Source: Flavobacteriales bacterium UBA6969 (GTDB taxonomy: Bacteria > Bacteroidota > Bacteroidia > Flavobacteriales_D > Sanyastnellaceae). Taken from it: DNA of 10,491 bases. Below the pieces are notes generated by a model that was given only the letters and a program-made list of their open reading frames with translations, did no database searches and was not told the origin of the DNA. Position numbers and translations under genes: made by a program. Numbering within the stretch: position 1 is the first letter of the stretch; every line of letters begins with the position of its first letter. Positions 6,798 to 10,491 of the stretch are shown here, in pieces. The DNA is taken from contig DJYV01000043.1 of the NCBI GenBank assembly GCA_002448555.1, forward strand, positions 427-10,917, written 5' to 3'.

Positions 6798-8183
6798 TTA
6801 GCGCACGCGGATCGTGGTGGATTCACCCGCACACGGACAACCTCCAATGGATGGAATCGTGATGGCGTCGCCTGTGGACTTTCCGACCGCGAAGATTTCG
6901 TCAACGCTTGGGAACTGTTTGCTGTTCGCATTGAGCTTTTTCTTGGCGGTGGCTTTGATGTCTTCGTCGCCCCGGCTGATGGCCATGCCGTAGTAATCGC
7001 ACGCACGCAAGTAAGCCAAGCGGCTACCCAAAGCGCCGTCGTCGCACTGCTTCGCCGCACCGGCAATGGCGTCGCCAATGAGCATGTAGGCTTCCGCGCT
7101 TTCTGGGTTATTGGACAGCACCTTCTGAGCGTATGAACGCGCCGTGCTGGATTTGCCCAAGAACGAAGCGATTTTTCCTGCCTTCAGCAAGTAGACCTCC
7201 AACTCCGCGCAGTCGGCACAAAGCGCAACGGCCTCTTCCATGTAAGCGAACGCCTCGCCGAAGTTCTCCACCTTGGCTTGCTCATTGCCAATGGCATATG
7301 CCGAAGGGTGGCTCGGCGTTTCATTGTGAACATCGATGGCCACCGGCAAGTACAGGTCGTTGTCAGTGCAATCCTTTTGATTCAACAGGCGCAACACCTT
7401 TTGCTTCAATTCGAAGTTGGCTGAATCGGCGGCGACCTTTTCGCTCAATACCGGAACCATGTCTTCGCACTGGGCGATGGCGATGAACACTTCGTCCAAG
7501 TTCCCCTTTGCTTTCGTGTAGTCCTCAACAGCATCGGTTTTTCCGGCAGCAGTTGCCGTCGCCATGCCTTGGTCGAGGTAGTCCATCAAGGTGAGGTACT
7601 CCGTCAGCATTTCACCCAACTTGGCTTTCGCTTCTGCGTCGTCTTCCATTCGCTTCATGGCGTAAAATGAAGTCACGTAGTACGTGCTGAGTGTCGCTGG
7701 CGAGGACGCTGCGCCCAAGCAGTCGATGCTTTCCTTGAACATGGCGTTGGCTACAGCTGCGCCGTCCTTTTTGAATAAGCGGTAGTAATCGGTCGCTTTG
7801 TAGGCGAGGATTCGGCACCGGTTGTTGGGCTTTTTGCTGGTGCTTGGGAAAAGCTCCATGCGCTGATCGTACAGCGTGAAGATGCTGTCCTGTAGTGCCT
7901 GAGTGCGGGCTTCATCCTCCGTTTTCTTGAGTTCGTTTTTCAAAAAACGGACGCCGTCAGAGTACATGCCCTCACGAGCGGTTGGAGGGCATACGTCGCA
8001 TGCCTTTTTCCACTGGATGTAGGCTTCGTCGTAGTTCTTCTGCTTCTTGTAGCTCACGTATACACTGATGGCTTCTTTGCACAGGATCTGCTGTTCCTCT
8101 GTCTCTCCGTAGCGGTCTTGAGCGCTTACCAAGGCAGGCGCCGCAATCAACATCGCTAAGATTCCGCGGATGATCAATTTCAT
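6798..8183 (-). CDS. secreted TPR-type repeat protein of the coaX–lptC cluster
   Basis: A 461-residue helical protein with a clear signal peptide (MKLIIRGILAMLIAAPALVS, cut after Ala21 to leave Gln22), so it acts in the periplasm or beyond. The body is alpha-helical and TPR-like, with regularly placed Ala/Tyr/Leu; the best repeats are near 300-375 (FGEAFAYMEEAVALC, then SARSYAQKVL-like and NNPESAEAYMLIGDAI). The LYDQRMELFPS segment (104-113) is typical of a Bacteroidota family found in this gene position. Cysteines come in pairs: CDVC (62-65), CADC (322-325) and CPC (449-451), suiting disulfides or metal binding. The ATG at 8183 is preferred over 8204: it directly starts the signal peptide, lies 13 bases after the previous stop, and has GATAAAACC just upstream. 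The function is not known; TPR folds usually hold protein complexes together. Confidence 0.8.
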   Translation of the reverse strand: MKLIIRGILAMLIAAPALVSAQDRYGETEEQQILCKEAISVYVSYKKQKNYDEAYIQWKKACDVCPPTAREGMYSDGVRFLKNELKKTEDEARTQALQDSIFTLYDQRMELFPSTSKKPNNRCRILAYKATDYYRLFKKDGAAVANAMFKESIDCLGAASSPATLSTYYVTSFYAMKRMEDDAEAKAKLGEMLTEYLTLMDYLDQGMATATAAGKTDAVEDYTKAKGNLDEVFIAIAQCEDMVPVLSEKVAADSANFELKQKVLRLLNQKDCTDNDLYLPVAIDVHNETPSHPSAYAIGNEQAKVENFGEAFAYMEEAVALCADCAELEVYLLKAGKIASFLGKSSTARSYAQKVLSNNPESAEAYMLIGDAIAGAAKQCDDGALGSRLAYLRACDYYGMAISRGDEDIKATAKKKLNANSKQFPSVDEIFAVGKSTGDAITIPSIGGCPCAGESTTIRVR

Positions 8184-8196
8184 GGTGTTGGTTTTA

Positions 8197-9621
8197 TCAG
8201 TCATATAATCTTGGTATCAGCCAATTGTTCTTGTAGAAGGGCATCAGGGAGACGCCGAAATGGAACCGTAAGAACGTTTCTTCTAGCGCACCTTCTTGTG
8301 TAAAGCGTCCTCCAACTTCCGTGCCGAAATGCAAACGGCTCAAGGAACGGCTGCCGACTAGGGGGAGGGTAAAGCCGCCAGTGATGGCTTGGGTTTGCAC
8401 TTGGTGGCCGTTGACAGCATAAGGTTGGCGCTGGCGGTTGACACCCAGCCGGTACGTTGCCTTGCCCCATGTGGGGTTGCGTTGTTCGGGGTTACCGAGG
8501 TTGAATTGCAGCCCGAGGTGCATGGATTCGGCGGCCACCCATTCGACGCCGTCGGATTGCATCTCTGGCGCAAAATCAACTGCGACGTCATCCCATGCTG
8601 CTGCCTTGTATTCGATGCCGGCCGCGATTCGCATGCCGTCGCCGCGATCGAAGTGGAAGCTGCTCCCCAAGCCGAAGCTCCGGGGCATCCGGGCGCGGTA
8701 GTCGAGGCGCTCGCTGTAGAATGCCGTATCCAATGGAAAGGGGATGCCGCCCAATGTTTGGGTCGTTTCGTCGATGCTGGTCAATGAGCTGTGCAGGTTG
8801 GTGGACGGAGTGAACACGCCGCCCATGCGCAGGGACAGGCTCTGCTCAAAATCGCCTCGGTCGTCGTAACGCACATGCAACAATTGGTCGTAGACCATCC
8901 CGGCATTGGCCGTGATACTGCGGTGCTGTGCTGTGAACCGGTTGCGGTGGTCGAGGAATGTGGGATCGATGATGTCGACCGTCGACGTCCGGCTGATTTG
9001 ACCAAATAGGTAATGCGTTTGAATCCCAAGGTGCAGCGCATTGCTTTGGATTCGGATGCTGTCGCTTCCAGCCGGCACGCGTTTTGACCCTTTAAAAACC
9101 CGCGCCCAACCAATGTTCAGTGCGCTCAACCCTCCGTCACCTTCGTACCGCTGATTCGCTAAACCAATGCCGTCGTAAGTGTCGCTCAGAGTAATGGCAT
9201 ACCCGGAGTTGCTGTACGGTGAGAGGTTGAGGATGAGTGCGTTTTTTCCGCCGTTGCGTTTGACCACAATTCCGAAGGGCCCGGGAGAACCAAACGCTGC
9301 TGAGGCGGACGCTTCGCCTTGCTCCAATCGCACTTGATTGGCGATGCCGGAAGCTTGAAACGTGGTCTGGCTGAGGTAGGTAGCTGAAGCCGGGTTGTTG
9401 GGCTGGAATTGGAAGCCGGTGAGCAGCGTGGTCTCCATGCCACCCATGCCTGCGTAGGCGGGTGTTTGAAGCTGCCCAATCAAACCGAATCCGTAGCGGG
9501 AGTAGGGGGAGAACTCAGATTGCTGAGCCGCACCCGAAATGGAGCAAAGCAGGGCCACCCCGAGAGCCGCGAGGGCCAGCCGTCCGAAGGTCGGGTGATT
9601 GGATGGGGTGGGATTACTCAT
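8197..9621 (-). CDS. outer-membrane beta-barrel protein of the coaX–lptC cluster
   Basis: A 474-residue protein with a signal peptide (hydrophobic core at about 15-30, cut near Ala32) and then FSPYSRYGFG (37-46), a sequence common at the mature start of a Bacteroidota outer-membrane protein family, loosely like FadL-type transporters (GMGG and NNPAS near 58-80). The rest alternates polar and hydrophobic residues in beta-strand style with Gly, Tyr and Asn-rich turns. It ends with a closing strand, FHFGVSLMPF, then YKNNWLIPRLYD, as in related outer-membrane proteins. The ATG lies inside the end of coaX: the junction reads ATGAGTAA, an 8-base overlap (9614-9621), which suggests coupled translation. 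The substrate or role is unknown. Its neighbours suggest envelope assembly or transport. Confident of location, not of function. Confidence 0.82.
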   Translation of the reverse strand: MSNPTPSNHPTFGRLALAALGVALLCSISGAAQQSEFSPYSRYGFGLIGQLQTPAYAGMGGMETTLLTGFQFQPNNPASATYLSQTTFQASGIANQVRLEQGEASASAAFGSPGPFGIVVKRNGGKNALILNLSPYSNSGYAITLSDTYDGIGLANQRYEGDGGLSALNIGWARVFKGSKRVPAGSDSIRIQSNALHLGIQTHYLFGQISRTSTVDIIDPTFLDHRNRFTAQHRSITANAGMVYDQLLHVRYDDRGDFEQSLSLRMGGVFTPSTNLHSSLTSIDETTQTLGGIPFPLDTAFYSERLDYRARMPRSFGLGSSFHFDRGDGMRIAAGIEYKAAAWDDVAVDFAPEMQSDGVEWVAAESMHLGLQFNLGNPEQRNPTWGKATYRLGVNRQRQPYAVNGHQVQTQAITGGFTLPLVGSRSLSRLHFGTEVGGRFTQEGALEETFLRFHFGVSLMPFYKNNWLIPRLYD

Positions 9622-10366
9622 GGGTCAGCATGCGATTCAGCAGGTGGAAATAACCCTTCCACGTGAGGATTGGGTCGGCAAAAGTCGGTAAGTCCGCTTG
9701 GAGTTGCAAGAATTTCGCGTCTCCACCGGTTAATGCAACGCGGATGGAAGGGATTTCGTTTGTGAACCGGCGAATGCGCTCGGTCAGTTCGGCTTGTACA
9801 CCGCCAACTGCTCCGGCTATGAGCGAGGATACCGTGTCGTCACCGACATCCAAGCCAATCCCTCCAGCGGCTTGTTCCCTCCAGTCTGCCGGGTACGGCA
9901 GGCTCGCCGTCCCGGCGAACATCGCGCGCAGCCGTAGGTCGATTCCGGGGGCAATGGACCCACCACAGAACTTCCCGCCTTGAAGCAGGTCAGCGGTGAT
10001 GCACGTGCCCGCGTCGATGATCAGCCAGTCGGCTTGCGCATCTTCCGCCGCCGCTCCTGCAGCGTTGGCAATGCGGTCCAATCCCAGCGTGTGCATGGAG
10101 TGGTACGCGGAGGGGAAAGGAATGCCTTCAGCACTTTCGAGGTGCACCACGGAGTCTGGCTGGCTCGTCTTGAGGGTTTCGACCCAAGCACTCCACCGGT
10201 CGTCCATCGGGCCCGAGGCGGCAATGAGCCATCGGGCGTCTTCGTTCCAATCCTGCAATGATTCCCACGCCTCCGCGTCTTGCAGCACGCCTGCAAATTC
10301 GCCGTCGACGAACCGCGCCCATTTCACGCGGGTGTTGCCAAAATCAAGGATGCACGCCTGGCTCAT
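9614..10366 (-). CDS. coaX: type III pantothenate kinase (CoaX)
   Basis: Phosphorylates pantothenate with ATP, the first step of coenzyme A synthesis, in the cytoplasm. The 250-residue length is normal. It has the ASKHA-fold motifs of CoaX: DFGNTRVKWA (residues 8-17, phosphate loop), GLDRIAN (95-101), IIDAGTCIT (116-124, with the catalytic Asp118), GGSIAPGI (135-142) and LTGGDA (212-217). This enzyme needs a monovalent cation and is not inhibited by CoA, unlike the E. coli CoaA type. I chose the ATG at 10366 because it starts just ahead of the DFGNT motif and overlaps the upstream stop as ATGA; the ATG at 10390 would add eight residues (MEGNPNDT) inside the upstream gene. Its stop overlaps the next gene by eight bases. 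Confidence 0.93.
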   Translation of the reverse strand: MSQACILDFGNTRVKWARFVDGEFAGVLQDAEAWESLQDWNEDARWLIAASGPMDDRWSAWVETLKTSQPDSVVHLESAEGIPFPSAYHSMHTLGLDRIANAAGAAAEDAQADWLIIDAGTCITADLLQGGKFCGGSIAPGIDLRLRAMFAGTASLPYPADWREQAAGGIGLDVGDDTVSSLIAGAVGGVQAELTERIRRFTNEIPSIRVALTGGDAKFLQLQADLPTFADPILTWKGYFHLLNRMLTHE

Positions 10367-10491
10367 GGTGTCGTTTGGGTTTCCTTCCACGCCAGCGTTT
10401 CGATCAGGTGAACGATGTCTTTTTCGATGTGTGCCAAGGAGGGCTGCAGGCTGTCTGGATTGGGGGCATGGTCGAAGTACAGGCTTCCGCG
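10363..10491 (-). CDS. 3' end of an unrecognised gene upstream of coaX
   Basis: Forty-two codons and a TGA stop run in from the right edge. The peptide starts RGSLYFDHAPNPDSLQPS and continues as a predicted helix (LAHIEKDIVHLIETLAWKE) before a short TQTTP tail. The stop overlaps the coaX start as ATGA, which is good evidence that the frame is real and part of the same operon. Biotin-protein ligase often lies beside coaX in this phylum, but this end does not look like one to me. I cannot assign a family from so little. Confidence 0.65.
   Translation of the reverse strand, partial: RGSLYFDHAPNPDSLQPSLAHIEKDIVHLIETLAWKETQTTP

Noticed and set aside
1..10491. A hidden mobile, defence, CRISPR or toxin-antitoxin system
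   Set aside because: I looked for repeats, transposase or integrase motifs, nuclease or toxin-like small genes and base-composition shifts, and saw none; nearly all of the sequence is filled by core genes.

Overview
The window looks like chromosomal DNA from a Bacteroidota bacterium, most likely of the flavobacterial side, with a G+C content (mid-fifties percent by eye) that is high for that group. Reasons: the gene order coaX – outer-membrane protein – TPR protein – lptC – small membrane protein – CNNM/CorC protein – PpiD-type foldase is a familiar core block of Bacteroidota genomes; starts lack Shine-Dalgarno sequences; one TAnnTTTG (-7-type) element is present; and the lptC product has a lipobox, as is usual in this phylum. 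This placement rests on recognised families and motifs, not on a database search.

Layout. Positions 1-120 hold little: perhaps the first codons of a minus-strand gene running off the left edge. A minus-strand L-threonine 3-dehydrogenase gene of the SDR type (121-1080) is divergent from a plus-strand queA-family gene (1174-2403) across a 93-base gap. queA converges on the long minus-strand block, and a hairpin with A and T tracts (2413-2440) can end transcription from both sides.

From 10491 down to 2461 everything reads on the minus strand as one probable operon: the end of an unrecognised gene, coaX, an outer-membrane beta-barrel protein, a secreted cysteine-containing TPR protein, lptC, a two-segment small membrane protein, a CNNM/CorC-type membrane protein and a PpiD-type foldase. 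The first two junctions overlap (ATGA, ATGAGTAA), the next four have gaps of 13 to 22 bases, and only the last has a real spacer (105 bases).

Apart from coaX (first step of coenzyme A synthesis), the block is about the envelope: lipopolysaccharide export (LptC), periplasmic or inner-membrane folding (PpiD), an inner-membrane CNNM protein, and an outer-membrane and a periplasmic protein of unknown role. A guilt-by-association guess is that the last two take part in outer-membrane assembly or LPS traffic.

I see no mobile element, CRISPR array, RNA gene, defence system, toxin-antitoxin pair, frameshift or pseudogene. This is mostly conserved core genome; the findings are modest and concern unassigned members of the envelope block and unusual features of single proteins.
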